DNA of 64,000 nt from Cupriavidus necator N-1. Lineage in GTDB: Bacteria; Pseudomonadota; Gammaproteobacteria; Burkholderiales; Burkholderiaceae. Positions 18,355 through 27,628 of the stretch are shown here, piece by piece. Each line of letters opens with the position of its first letter. Within the stretch, counting starts at the first letter, position 1. The DNA is taken from NCBI RefSeq assembly GCF_000219215.1, contig NC_015724.1:248001-312000 (forward strand), in the 5' to 3' direction. Made by a program: the position numbers and the translations under genes. Under the pieces are notes generated by a model. It was not told the DNA's origin and searched no databases. It saw only the letters and a program-made list of their open reading frames with translations.

Positions 18355-18906
18355 ATGGATATCACGCCCGCAGAAATGGAAGCCACCCGCATCGCCCGCT
18401 GGGGCAAGGTCGAGCCGTACCGCGAGACCTTCATCGAGAGCCGGCTGCCCGGCATGAAGAAGAATATCTACAAGATCATGAATCGCGGCGTGCTCGAGAA
18501 CAAAGGCGTGGAGCCGGCCATTCCGGGCAATCACCGCTTTGGCGTGACGTTCATCGAAATCCCCGTCGGCCAGGGCGCCAGCCTGCACGCGCACAAGACC
18601 GAGGAAGTGTTCTGCCCGTTGAACGGCCGCATGGAGCTCATCTGGGGCGCAAAGGGGCAGTACTCGTTGATGCTGAACCAGTGGGACGTCATCTCGTGCC
18701 CGATCGGCGTCATGCGCGGCTTTCGCAACCCGAACGACCACGCGCTCGTCGTCTATTCGGTGGTTGGCGGCACCGACGAGGAATGCGGCCGCATTGCCTG
18801 GCACCCCGACGTGGTGAAGGCAGCCGAGGCGACCGGTCTCGTCTACGGCCAGGACGGCTTCATCAAGGAAGCGGGCGCGAACGCGGCGGACCGTGCCGGC
18901 GATTGA
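18355..18906 (+). CDS. Cupin-domain protein
   Basis: 183 residues. The start MDITPAEMEA at 18355 follows AAGGAACCACC; a start at 18337 is possible. The cupin core has GVTFIEIPVGQGASLHAHKT with EEVFCPLNGRMELIWG (motif 1, with metal ligands in HAHKTEE) and SCPIGVMRGFRNPNDHAL (motif 2). It is a single small barrel, so an enzyme (dioxygenase, isomerase or decarboxylase) or a binding protein are all possible. It sits between the alcohol dehydrogenase and a Bug receptor. Confidence 0.8.
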   Translation: MDITPAEMEATRIARWGKVEPYRETFIESRLPGMKKNIYKIMNRGVLENKGVEPAIPGNHRFGVTFIEIPVGQGASLHAHKTEEVFCPLNGRMELIWGAKGQYSLMLNQWDVISCPIGVMRGFRNPNDHALVVYSVVGGTDEECGRIAWHPDVVKAAEATGLVYGQDGFIKEAGANAADRAGD

Positions 18907-18938
18907 CCGCCGCCACTAGAAGACAGCGAGGAGACCGC

Positions 18939-19007
18939 ATGCCGACCCTTTGCAACCACGCGTGCCGGCGCCAGGCGCTGGCGGCGGCGCGAGCGACGCC
19001 GCCATGA
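18939..19007 (+). CDS. 22-codon leader ORF overlapping the Bug start (ATGA)
   Basis: ATG at 18939 has a good GAGGAG site 5-9 bases upstream and runs 22 codons (MPTLCNHACRRQALAAARAT, then PP). It stops at TGA 19005-19007, sharing ATGA with the Bug start at 19004, which itself lacks a clear ribosome site. It may be a translational coupler. It could also be the remnant of a longer Bug N-terminus. Confidence 0.45.
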   Translation: MPTLCNHACRRQALAAARATPP

Positions 19008-20002
19008 ACCGTCGCAGCGCGCTTGGATGGATCGCGGCCGGCGCCGCCGGACTTGCGCTGGGGCGCGGTGCGGTGGCGCGCGCGGCAGGCCAGACCGCCG
19101 CCTGGACGCCGAGCGGGACGGTGCGCATCGTCGTACCGTTCGCGGCCGGGGGCACCACTGACCTGGTGGCGCGCCTGCTCTCGGACCGGCTTGGCAAGCT
19201 GCTTGGACGGGCCGTCATCGTCGACAACCGCGTCGGCGCGGGCGGCAATATCGGCATCGCCAGCGTTGCCCGCGCACCGGCGGACGGCCACACGCTGCTG
19301 CTGGCGTCTACCGCTTTCCTCACCAATCCGGCGCTGTTCATACAAAACCCGCCCTATGACCCGGTGCGCCAGTTTGCTCCGATCAGCGAACTGGTCAGCG
19401 CGCCAGACCTGATCGCGGTGCGCGCCGACAGCCCCCTCGACAGCCTTGCCGCGCTGGTCGCGCGAGCCAGGCAGCAGCCGGGCGCGCTGACCTTTGCCAC
19501 GCCCGGCAAGGGCAACAGCGTGCACCTCGGCGGCGAGCTGTTATGGCAGCGCGCCGGGATCTCGCTGCTGCACGTACCGTATAACGGCGCGGCACCGGCC
19601 ATCCACGCGGTGCTTGGAGGCCAGGTGGATTGCGCGCTGACGGCATTGCCTCCGGCCCGCGCACTGCTGGCGGCCGGCAAGCTGCGTGCGCTGGCGGTAG
19701 GTAGTCTCATGCCATGGCCCGGGTTGCCGGGCGTGCCGGCCATTGCGGGCCTGGGCTATCCCGGCTATCGCTCGGAAACCATGCAGGCCCTGTACGCCCC
19801 GGCGGGCACGCCGGGCACTGCCATCGCAAGATTGGCCTCTGCGTGCGCCATGCTGCTTGGCGAGGAGACCGTGCGCCGCCAGGCCGCCGAAATGGGCTTC
19901 GCCGTGGTGGCGGGTTCGCCCGAGGCACTGGCCAGGCGCGTGGCCGACGAGGTGCCACGCTGGGCCCGTGTTGCCGCCAGCGCAAAGGTGCGCGCCGACT
20001 AA
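19004..20002 (+). CDS. Bug family substrate-binding protein
   Basis: 332 residues, start MNRRSALGWI at 19004. The N-terminus resembles a twin-arginine signal (NRRSALGWIAAGAAGLALG), unusual for the family. Core blocks are TVRIVVPFAAGGTTDLVARL, DNRVGAGGNIGIASVARAPA, HVPYNGAAPAIHAVLGGQVD and LYAPAGTPGTAIARL. No TctA/TctB partner is nearby. It is followed after 68 bases by an intradiol dioxygenase, so an aromatic or ring-derived acid is a plausible ligand. Confidence 0.88.
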   Translation: MNRRSALGWIAAGAAGLALGRGAVARAAGQTAAWTPSGTVRIVVPFAAGGTTDLVARLLSDRLGKLLGRAVIVDNRVGAGGNIGIASVARAPADGHTLLLASTAFLTNPALFIQNPPYDPVRQFAPISELVSAPDLIAVRADSPLDSLAALVARARQQPGALTFATPGKGNSVHLGGELLWQRAGISLLHVPYNGAAPAIHAVLGGQVDCALTALPPARALLAAGKLRALAVGSLMPWPGLPGVPAIAGLGYPGYRSETMQALYAPAGTPGTAIARLASACAMLLGEETVRRQAAEMGFAVVAGSPEALARRVADEVPRWARVAASAKVRAD

Positions 20003-20070
20003 CTCACGCGGATCGCCCGGGGCGCGACGCGCACCGGCCTCCGAACACCACCTGAACAGGAACCATCGCT

Positions 20071-20988
20071 ATGTCCGAAACCAACGCCAGCGGTCAGCGC
20101 CCCCGCGCATCGTCGCCGCGCTCCATCCCGGCCGATCCGCAGGCGCTGCTGCAAGCAGTGCTGCAGGCCAACCAGGGTAGCGCAAACGCGCGCACGCGCG
20201 AGGTGCTGGATGCCGCCATCCGCCATCTCCATGCCTTTGCCGGCGAGATCGGCCTTACCTATGAAGAGCTGCACCACGGCCTCGATTTCCTGGTCCGCAT
20301 CGGCCAGGCCACCGGCCCGAAGAAGCATGAAGGCATCCTGCTGGCCGATATCCTCGGTGTCGCCACGCTGGTCGTGCTGATGGACGCCAAGGCCGCACTG
20401 GCTGCCGGAGGCACCGAGCCGGCACTGATCGGCCCGTTCTGGCGCGAGGAGCAGCCGGTGCGACCGAACGGCGCCAGCATCGCCAGCGTCGATACGCAGG
20501 GCGAGCGCCTGCGCGTACGCGGGCGGGTGCTGTCGCTGGACGGCACGCCCATTGTAGGCGCACGCGTCGAGACGTGGCAGGCCGCGCCAAGCGGGCTGTA
20601 CGAGAACCAGGATCCGGAGCAGGAAGACATGAACCTGCGCGCGCGCTTCGAGACCGACAGCGACGGCAGCTTCTGGTTTGACAGCGTCAAGCCCTCCGGC
20701 TACGGCGTGCCGACCGACGGTCCGTGCGGGGAATTGCTTCGTCTTCAGGGGCGCCATCACATGCGCCCGGCGCACCTGCATTTCATCGTGATCGCTCCGG
20801 GTCACAAGGTGCTGGCGACGCAGATCTTCGATGAACTCGACCCCTATGCCTACAGCGACGCCGCGTTCGGCGCGGTCGGATCGCTGCTGCGCAAGTTCGA
20901 GCCGGACGGGAATGGGGGCTATCGGCTGGATCTCGAGCTTCGCGTGGAGCCCGGCGAGAGCAAGGTTCCGCGTCCGCCGCTGCCATAG
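20071..20988 (+). CDS. Intradiol ring-cleavage dioxygenase (hydroxyquinol/catechol 1,2-dioxygenase family)
   Basis: 305 residues. The N-terminal dimer helix domain (about 1-110) includes LGVATLVVLMDAKAAL. The catalytic domain has LIGPFWREEQPVRPNGASI, VETWQAAPSGLYENQDP, SGYGVPTDGP and MRPAHLHFIV. The four non-heme Fe(III) ligands (two Tyr, in LYEN and GYGVP, and two His in HLH) are all present, so the enzyme should be active. It splits ortho-dihydroxy rings to muconate-type acids. The sequence looks closest to hydroxyquinol 1,2-dioxygenases, which would yield maleylacetate, but no maleylacetate reductase was seen. Confidence 0.88.
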   Translation: MSETNASGQRPRASSPRSIPADPQALLQAVLQANQGSANARTREVLDAAIRHLHAFAGEIGLTYEELHHGLDFLVRIGQATGPKKHEGILLADILGVATLVVLMDAKAALAAGGTEPALIGPFWREEQPVRPNGASIASVDTQGERLRVRGRVLSLDGTPIVGARVETWQAAPSGLYENQDPEQEDMNLRARFETDSDGSFWFDSVKPSGYGVPTDGPCGELLRLQGRHHMRPAHLHFIVIAPGHKVLATQIFDELDPYAYSDAAFGAVGSLLRKFEPDGNGGYRLDLELRVEPGESKVPRPPLP

Positions 20989-21096
20989 CAGGCACATTGC
21001 CGCGTCCGGCGCGTCCGGCGCGTCCGGCGTGACCGGTGCGCGGCAGCCTCCGCGCACGCACCGCCGGCGCCCTCCCGGGCGCTAGCACCAGCCCAC

Positions 21097-22077
21097 TCAG
21101 TTCATCTCCGCCAGCCCCTCATCCTGGATCACCTTGCGCCACAGGCGGACTTCCTCGGCGACAAAGCGCTGGGCAGCTTCGTGGCTGGTGTACCAGGGTT
21201 CGGCGGCCTGCATCCGCAGCGATTCGGCGACATCGTCGCGCTGCAACGTCACGCGAACCATCTCACCCAGCCTGGCCATGACGTCGGGGCGCAAGCCCCT
21301 GGGGCCCGCCAGCGCGTACCATGCGGTCACGTCGAAGCCGGGCAGTACAGTTTCGGCAATGGTGGGCACTTTGGGGTAGAGGCGGAAGCGCTCGCGCGTG
21401 GTCACCGCAAGCACCTTGACCTTGCCGCTGTCGACATAGGCGCTCATGCCGGCAAGCGACGTGAAGATGAGCGGAACCTCCCCGCCAACCACAGCCAGCG
21501 CGGTGGCGCTGCCGCCCTTGTAGGCAACATGGCTCAGTCGTACGCCGGTCTTCGCTTGCAGCAAGGCCGCCGCCAGGTGCATGCCGGTGCCGTTGCCACC
21601 GGTGCCATAGTCGATCTTGCCGGGCTGCCGGCGTGCCGCGTCGAGCAGATGCCCCATGGTGTCGTAGCCGGCCTTCGGGTTGGCGATGATGGCATAGGGG
21701 CTGCGGGCCACCATGGAGATGACGGCAAAGTCTTTGATGGGGTCATAAGCCAGGGACTTGTAGAGTTCCGGCGCGGTGGCGTGGCCGGATGCCATCAGGA
21801 ACAGTGTGTAGCCGTCAGGCGCGCTGCGTGCCACATACCTGGCTGCGATGGTGCCGCCGGCGCCCGGCCTGGCCTCCACGATGGCGGGCTGGCCGAAGCG
21901 CTCCTGGAACTGCGCGGCAAGCAGCCGCGCCAGGTTGTCGATGGGGCCGCCTGCGGCAAAGCCATGGATGATCCGCACCGGCTTGCTGGGCCACACGTCG
22001 GGCGCGTGGGCATGGGCGGCGGTTGCGGCGGCCAGTTGCCAGGCGGCACAGGCAAGAATGAAGTGGCGTCTTTTCAT
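21097..22077 (-). CDS. Bug family substrate-binding protein
   Basis: 326 residues, start MKRRHFILACAAW at 22077; the frame extends to 22266 but only this Met precedes a signal peptide (ending near TAAHA). Family blocks are WPSKPVRIIHGFAAGGPIDN, VEARPGAGGTIAARYVARSA, PDGYTLFLMASGHATAPELY and HVAYKGGSATALAVVGGEVP. It lies 100 bases downstream of an amidohydrolase on the same strand, so the pair probably handles one compound. No transporter membrane subunits are nearby. Confidence 0.88.
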   Translation of the reverse strand: MKRRHFILACAAWQLAAATAAHAHAPDVWPSKPVRIIHGFAAGGPIDNLARLLAAQFQERFGQPAIVEARPGAGGTIAARYVARSAPDGYTLFLMASGHATAPELYKSLAYDPIKDFAVISMVARSPYAIIANPKAGYDTMGHLLDAARRQPGKIDYGTGGNGTGMHLAAALLQAKTGVRLSHVAYKGGSATALAVVGGEVPLIFTSLAGMSAYVDSGKVKVLAVTTRERFRLYPKVPTIAETVLPGFDVTAWYALAGPRGLRPDVMARLGEMVRVTLQRDDVAESLRMQAAEPWYTSHEAAQRFVAEEVRLWRKVIQDEGLAEMN

Positions 22078-22177
22078 TGGTATCGTGGGTGGGGCGGGGG
22101 CCCTGGGGAAATGGACAACCCGTCGCGGGGGCATCGCGGCGGGAGCGATGTTGCCGCATGTTGCGGCGCGAACAGGT

Positions 22178-23590
22178 TCAGGTAAAGCGGATGGTGGCCG
22201 CCTGCCGGCCGATGCGCTGCTGCGCTTCGACCAATTGCGCCTTGAGCGCTCGCCAGTCCACGCCAATCATCTTGCCGTGGCGCTTGCGTGCCTTGCCGGC
22301 AATCCAGACGCTGTCGACGTCAGCCGTGCCAGCAAACATGACAACGCGGTCAGCGAGGCTGCCTGCCATGGCAAAGCCGACCCGCTCGGTGCTCAGCAGC
22401 ACCAGGTCGGCACGCTTGCCGACCTGGATTGAGCCGGTCGTATCGCCGAGCCGCAACGCTTGCGCGCCATGTGCCGTGGCAAAGTCGAGGATGTACTCCG
22501 AGTCGCAGGCGCGCATCAACGCACGGCATTCGGGATCGAGGTACAGGTTCCAGTAGGTTGCCCTGACGTGCTCGAAGTAGTCGCCCGGCAGCGCGAGCGA
22601 GATATCGATGCCCATGCTGGTGGGTACCCCGGCGCTGCGCGAGCGGCCATGCACGGAGGGCCCCTTGCTGGCGGACATGACATAGGGGAATTCGCCCATC
22701 GCCGTGGCGCAGAGCATCCCGCCGCTGTCGCGCAGCATCGCAAGCTCTTCCGCAGTGAGCCGGTTGGCGTGGGTAGCCTGGTAGTCCGGGCCGAGCAGGC
22801 CGGCGTCATGGAGATCGCGAATGCCAGAGTCGCGATGGCCCATGATGCCCGCAGGCAGCGGGTGCTCGGGCTTGTGGATATGCGCGGCCAGCATGCCAAC
22901 GCCCATGCCGCGTGCACGGGTCCATTCGGTGCGGATGTCGTCGAGCGAGGATCCGATATTGCCGCTGGGCGCAAGCGCCAGCTGCAGCAGTGCACTGCTG
23001 TCGGAGAACAGCTCGCGCTGCAGGCGCTCGGCGGTAGCCCAATGGACCTCGGTCGTCTTCGCGATGCGTTCGCCGTCTGCCTTGGCCAGCGGCACCGTGT
23101 CGCCCGCCTGGTACGACGACGAGACGCCAAGCTGGAAGCCGAACCAGCCCGCGATGCCGGAGTCTTTCAGGCCCTGTGCGGCGCCCATTGCGCAAGCTTC
23201 GGTGGGCTGGCCATGGGCAAAGTCGAATAACGAGGTGACGCCAGAATCGATCGCCTGGAGGCCGCCGATCAGCCCGGCGAGGTAGTTGTCCTCCGGCGTC
23301 ATGCAGACGATGGTGCGCATCTTCCATTGCTGGTAGGTCTGCGCATACTCGGCCGGCCGGGATTTCACCAAGCGCCCCATGTCGATGATTTCCCAGACAT
23401 GGCGGTGGCCGTCGACCATGCCGGGCATCAGGATCATGCCGGTGGCGTCGATGACTTCCGCATCGTGCACCGGCAGATCGGTGCCGATCGCTGCAATGCG
23501 ATCGCCTTCGATCAACACGTCGGCGCGCAGCTCGCCCAACCCGGCATCCATCGTCAGGATATCGGCGTTCTTGATCACGGTTCTGTTCAT
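22178..23590 (-). CDS. Amidohydrolase (ATZ/TRZ-type cyclic amidine/amide hydrolase family)
   Basis: 470 residues, cytoplasmic (no signal). The start MNRTVIKNADILT at 23590 has AGGAG/GGAG upstream. It shows the metal site MILMPGMVDGHRHVW, a second histidine block LAAHIHKPEH, HRDSGIRDLHDAGLLGP and the late acidic block GIDISLALPGDYFEH, ending TGSIQVGKRADLVLL. The family includes triazine and guanine-type hydrolases and deaminases. It is strongly paralogous to the gene at 24765 except that it lacks the export signal. A LysR gene lies just upstream on the same strand. Confidence 0.85.
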   Translation of the reverse strand: MNRTVIKNADILTMDAGLGELRADVLIEGDRIAAIGTDLPVHDAEVIDATGMILMPGMVDGHRHVWEIIDMGRLVKSRPAEYAQTYQQWKMRTIVCMTPEDNYLAGLIGGLQAIDSGVTSLFDFAHGQPTEACAMGAAQGLKDSGIAGWFGFQLGVSSSYQAGDTVPLAKADGERIAKTTEVHWATAERLQRELFSDSSALLQLALAPSGNIGSSLDDIRTEWTRARGMGVGMLAAHIHKPEHPLPAGIMGHRDSGIRDLHDAGLLGPDYQATHANRLTAEELAMLRDSGGMLCATAMGEFPYVMSASKGPSVHGRSRSAGVPTSMGIDISLALPGDYFEHVRATYWNLYLDPECRALMRACDSEYILDFATAHGAQALRLGDTTGSIQVGKRADLVLLSTERVGFAMAGSLADRVVMFAGTADVDSVWIAGKARKRHGKMIGVDWRALKAQLVEAQQRIGRQAATIRFT

Positions 23591-23736
23591 AGCTCCATTC
23601 ACTCCTGTTGGGGGAGCCTGGATGCTGGCATCGCGCGTGGGCCGGATAAACCGGGGCGCAGGAAACAATGGCTTTCCAACCGGAAAAAAATCGGCATGCC
23701 GCGGCATTTGCGCCGGATGACTTCCGGCGCGGGGCC

Positions 23737-24666
23737 TCAGGAATCGCGCATGCGCAGCGGGAAGGAGGTGCCGAAGTCGAACCGGCGGGAAACCAGGCTG
23801 ACGAACTCCCGTACCTTCGGCGATGAGCGGCGCGGCTGCGGATAGGCGGCGTAGAGCGTCCGGGCCTGCGGGCACCAGTCCGGCAGCACGGCGTGCAGGT
23901 GGCCGGCAGCCAGGTCGTCAAGTACGAGGAAGGCGGGCAGCAGGGCGATGCCTGCGCCCTCAAGCAACGCTTCTCTCAGCGTCAGGCTGTGGTTGCAGCG
24001 AAACGAGCCGGTGACATGTACCGCACGCTCCTTGCCATCACCGCCGGCCGGGCTGAAGCGCCATTCGTTCGGCGCGATCCCGCGCGTGTAGACCAGGCAT
24101 CGGTGCCTGGCTAGGTCGTCGAGTTCGGCGGGAAGTCCGTGCCACTCGACATAAGCCGGCGCGGCGACCAGCAGGCGCGGCATCGTTGCGATGGGAGAAG
24201 CGCCTTCGGCCGATCCCTTCGGGGCGGTCGCGATATAGAAGGCCACATCGACACCCTCCTCGGCGGGATCGACGAAGCGGTCGTTGAGTGTCATCTCGAC
24301 ACTGACTTCCGGGAACTTCTGCGTGAATTCGGCCACCGTGCGGCCGAGGTTGGCGTGGCCCAGCGAGACTGGCGCACGCACCTTGAGCAAGCCACGCGGC
24401 GTGGTCTGGACCACACCGGCGCTGCGTTCGGCGTCCTCGATCTCATCAAGGATCCGCGTGCATTTCTCGTAGTAGGCCTTGCCTGCCTCAGTCAGCACGA
24501 TCCGGCGCGTGGTGCGTGCCAGCAGCGGCGTGCCGATATGGCTTTCCAGGGCCGAGACGTACTTGCTGACCGACGCCGTCGACATGTCCAGGCGCTCCCC
24601 TGCGACGGTGAAGCTGCCGCGCTCGACGACCCTGCAGAACACACTCATAGCCGTGAGGCGGTCCAT
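23737..24666 (-). CDS. LysR-type transcriptional regulator
   Basis: 309 residues. The N-terminal helix-turn-helix reads AMSVFCRVVERGSFTVAGER and STASVSKYVSALESHIGT, of the single-winged type that starts MDRL. The effector domain includes LLKVRAPVSLGHANLGRTVA, EGVDVAFYIA and EALLEGAGIALLPAF. It is divergent from the amidohydrolase at 24765 (98-base promoter gap) and upstream of the amidohydrolase at 22178. It is the natural candidate to control both paralogues. Confidence 0.9.
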   Translation of the reverse strand: MDRLTAMSVFCRVVERGSFTVAGERLDMSTASVSKYVSALESHIGTPLLARTTRRIVLTEAGKAYYEKCTRILDEIEDAERSAGVVQTTPRGLLKVRAPVSLGHANLGRTVAEFTQKFPEVSVEMTLNDRFVDPAEEGVDVAFYIATAPKGSAEGASPIATMPRLLVAAPAYVEWHGLPAELDDLARHRCLVYTRGIAPNEWRFSPAGGDGKERAVHVTGSFRCNHSLTLREALLEGAGIALLPAFLVLDDLAAGHLHAVLPDWCPQARTLYAAYPQPRRSSPKVREFVSLVSRRFDFGTSFPLRMRDS

Positions 24667-24764
24667 ACTTTTTCTCGCCGGGAAAGGTATTTTTTCGTGG
24701 GCGAATCTTCAATCGCGCAGGCATCGCTGTCAATATCCTCGGCACGATAACAAAGGAGCGAGAC

Positions 24765-26360
24765 GTGAGCGATAGCAACAAAGGAGCCCGGGGCGCCATG
24801 GGCGAGCCGCTGACCATGACACGCAAATCTTTCCTGCGACTGTCGGGGGCAGGCATCGTGGCCGCGGCAGTCGGCGGCACGGCCGGTGCGCAGGATGTGC
24901 TGGCGCCCCGCATCCAAGGCGTGGCGCCGCCGGCGATGGACACGCCGCGGCGCACGCTGATCCGGCATGCCGACGTGCTTACCATGGACCCGCAGTTCCG
25001 GGAGCTGCACGGGGTCGATGTGCTAATCGACAACGGCCGCATCGCCGCGATCGGCAAGGGCCTGGCAGCGGCAGATGCGGAAACCATCGACGCAACCGGC
25101 ATGATCCTGATGCCGGGGATGGTCGATGGCCACCGGCACTTGTGGCAATGCATGGATGCGGGCAGGCTGATCAAGATGGATCCTTCCGGTTACTCGCGTG
25201 CCTACCTGGGCTGGCAGCGGCGGGCGATGGCGTGCATGACGCCGGAAGACAACTACCTGGCCGAGCTGATTGGCGGACTGCAGGCCATCGATGCCGGCGT
25301 GACCACGGTGCTGGATTTCGCCCATGGGCAACCGAGCGAGGAGACGGCGCTGGCGGCGGCGCGCGGCGTCCGCGACTCCGGCGTGTCGGGATGGTTCACG
25401 TACCAGCTCGGGCGCGCAGTGGCGTTCGGTCCGGGTTCGACCATTTCGATGGCACGTGTCCACGCGGATCTCAATACCACGACCGAGCAAAGCTGGAAGA
25501 CCGTTGCACGGTTGCAGAAGGAGGTTTTTTCGGATAGCAGCGCCGTCTTGCAGCTCGGCCTGGCTCCGTCGGACGCCACCGGACGCCCGGTGGGGGAGGT
25601 ACGCAAGGAATGGGAACGGGTGCGTGCATCTGGCGTAAAGATCCTCGCCGCGCATCTGCACAAGCCGGCCACGCCGACTGCGCCGGGAACCATCGGCCAC
25701 CGCGATTCCGGCATCCGTGATCTCTATGAGGCGGGCCTGCTCGGCTCGGACTACCACGCCTCGCATGGCAACCGGGTGACGGCTGCCGAGCTTGAGTTGC
25801 TGCGCGAGACCGGCGGCATGCTGTGCTCGACGGTCGTCGGCGAATTTCCCTATATGCTGACGCCGCACATGATGGCCTCGTGCCATGGCCGCGCCCGGCA
25901 TGCTGGCGTTGCCGCGGGGATCGGCATCGACGGGCCGCTGGTCGTGCAGCAGGACTTCTTCGAGCACGTGCGCGGCGCCTTTCTCAGCCTCTTCCTTGAA
26001 CCGGAAGGTCGCGACCTCGTGCGCGCCTATAAGTCGCAGGACAGCCTGGATTTCGCGACCGCACTCGGCGCCAGGGCGGTGCGGCTGGGCGACGAGATCG
26101 GCAGCGTCGCGGTGGGCAAGCGCGCGGACCTGGTGCTGCTGCGCACCGACCGGATCGGCTTTGCCATGCAGGGCAGCGTGGCCGACCGCGTCGCGAACTT
26201 TGCGTCGCTGGCTGATGTGGACAGTGTCTGGATTGCAGGCAAGCCACGCAAGCGCAACGGCAAGATGCTGGGGGTCAATTGGTCCAGGCTGAAGACGGAC
26301 CTGGCTGCGGCACAACAACGCCTAGCCGCGCGCATGGCAACCGTCAACTTTACCGCGTGA
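24765..26360 (+). CDS. Exported amidohydrolase paralogue with Tat-like signal, GTG start
   Basis: 531 residues from a GTG at 24765 preceded by AAAGGAG. An internal ATG inside the N-terminus is also possible. The N-terminus has TRKSFLRLSGAGIVAAAVGG, resembling a twin-arginine signal with RK in place of RR. The catalytic part mirrors the gene at 22178: ADVLTMDPQFRELHG, MILMPGMVDGHRHLW, LAAHLHKPATP, HRDSGIRDLYEAGLLGS, GIGIDGPLVVQQDFFEH and GSVAVGKRADLVLL. Two paralogues, one probably cytoplasmic and one exported, flank a shared LysR gene. Confidence 0.85.
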   Translation: MSDSNKGARGAMGEPLTMTRKSFLRLSGAGIVAAAVGGTAGAQDVLAPRIQGVAPPAMDTPRRTLIRHADVLTMDPQFRELHGVDVLIDNGRIAAIGKGLAAADAETIDATGMILMPGMVDGHRHLWQCMDAGRLIKMDPSGYSRAYLGWQRRAMACMTPEDNYLAELIGGLQAIDAGVTTVLDFAHGQPSEETALAAARGVRDSGVSGWFTYQLGRAVAFGPGSTISMARVHADLNTTTEQSWKTVARLQKEVFSDSSAVLQLGLAPSDATGRPVGEVRKEWERVRASGVKILAAHLHKPATPTAPGTIGHRDSGIRDLYEAGLLGSDYHASHGNRVTAAELELLRETGGMLCSTVVGEFPYMLTPHMMASCHGRARHAGVAAGIGIDGPLVVQQDFFEHVRGAFLSLFLEPEGRDLVRAYKSQDSLDFATALGARAVRLGDEIGSVAVGKRADLVLLRTDRIGFAMQGSVADRVANFASLADVDSVWIAGKPRKRNGKMLGVNWSRLKTDLAAAQQRLAARMATVNFTA

Positions 26361-26554
26361 CCGCTGCCGGACTGGTCCGAAACCCCGCTGGCAGGCGCGG
26401 CCCGGTATGACGCCGGCCTGAAGCCGGTGTCGGGCCGCAAGCCCCCGTTTCCACCATCCACCATTTCCCTTGCCGCGCAACCTCCCAGGACGCGGCAGGG
26501 GACCTCTTTGCCTTTCGCCAATGCGGCCTGAAGGCGAAACAGGGAGTCTTACCG

Positions 26555-27628
26555 ATGAAACACAACGCACGAATCGTCCTGGCGCACGCATGCGCCGTGT
26601 CGGCGCTCGCCAGCCTGGCACCAGCGGCGCACGCGCAATCCAGTGTCACGCTGTATGGGGTGGCGGACACCTTCCTGGAATACAACAATCATCAGCGTGC
26701 CCCGGCCGGTACGGCTTCGTCCGGCGGCTCGCTGGTGCGGCTGAACTCCGGCGGACTGGCGGGATCCCGGTGGGGCCTGCGTGGTACCGAGGATCTTGGC
26801 GGAGGCATGCAGGCCATTTTTGCGCTGGAAAGCGGCTTCAATCTCGATACCGGCACCATGGGCGAGGCCGGCCGCTTGTTCAACCGGCAGGCATTCCTGG
26901 GCGTCAGCACAAAGGATTTCGGCAGGCTTACCTTTGGACGGCAGTACACCAGCATGTTCGACCTGCTGCCGGTGTTCATGCCACTGGTCTATGCTGGCGC
27001 CTATGAGCCGATGCCCTTCCTGATGAGCCCCTTGCGCATCGACAATGCCGTCAAGTACCGCGTCGACCGGGGACCGTTCGCCGCGCAGGCTCACTACGGC
27101 TTCGGCGAGCAGGCGGGATCCTGGCAGGGCGATGCTGCGTGGGGCGGCGGCGTGAGCTATACCAGTGGCGAGCTTGGCCTGGCCGCGGTCTATGATCAGG
27201 TCAATGGCCGGGACACGGCTACGGGCTACGGCAGGATGCGCAAGGTCGCCGTGGCGGGCACCTATGCGCCAGGTGACTGGCGCTTTACGACCGGATACCG
27301 CTGGGCGCAGGACACGATGCCCACCGGGGTCACGAGGCAACGCGACGATATGTGGTGGGCCGGAGTCGGCTATCGTGTCACGCCGTTTTTCCAGGTGAAT
27401 GCCGCCTTCTACTATGACCGGATGAAGGTCAGGGAGGGCCAGGCGAACCCACCCAATCCGAAGCAATATGTGCTGCAGGGCATCTATGCGGCGTCAAAGC
27501 GCACGGACCTGTACGCCGCGGTGGCCTATGCGCGGGATGCCGGTCTGAACTTCGCGGCATTGTCCACGCTTGCGGCTGGCGCCCGGAGCCAGACCGGTGC
27601 TGCGGTTGGCATCAGGCACAAGTTCTAG
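26555..27628 (+). CDS. Gram-negative trimeric porin
   Basis: 357 residues, start MKHNARIVLA at 26555 after CAGGGAG. Signal peptide ends near AAHA; the mature chain starts QSSVTLYGVADTFLEYNN. Signatures are GSRWGLRGTEDLGGGMQAIF, FNRQAFLGVSTKDFGRLTFG, RQYTSMFD and KRTDLYAAVAYARD, with terminal GIRHKF. It follows the exported amidohydrolase by about 200 bases and probably belongs to that transcription unit. Confidence 0.9.
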   Translation: MKHNARIVLAHACAVSALASLAPAAHAQSSVTLYGVADTFLEYNNHQRAPAGTASSGGSLVRLNSGGLAGSRWGLRGTEDLGGGMQAIFALESGFNLDTGTMGEAGRLFNRQAFLGVSTKDFGRLTFGRQYTSMFDLLPVFMPLVYAGAYEPMPFLMSPLRIDNAVKYRVDRGPFAAQAHYGFGEQAGSWQGDAAWGGGVSYTSGELGLAAVYDQVNGRDTATGYGRMRKVAVAGTYAPGDWRFTTGYRWAQDTMPTGVTRQRDDMWWAGVGYRVTPFFQVNAAFYYDRMKVREGQANPPNPKQYVLQGIYAASKRTDLYAAVAYARDAGLNFAALSTLAAGARSQTGAAVGIRHKF

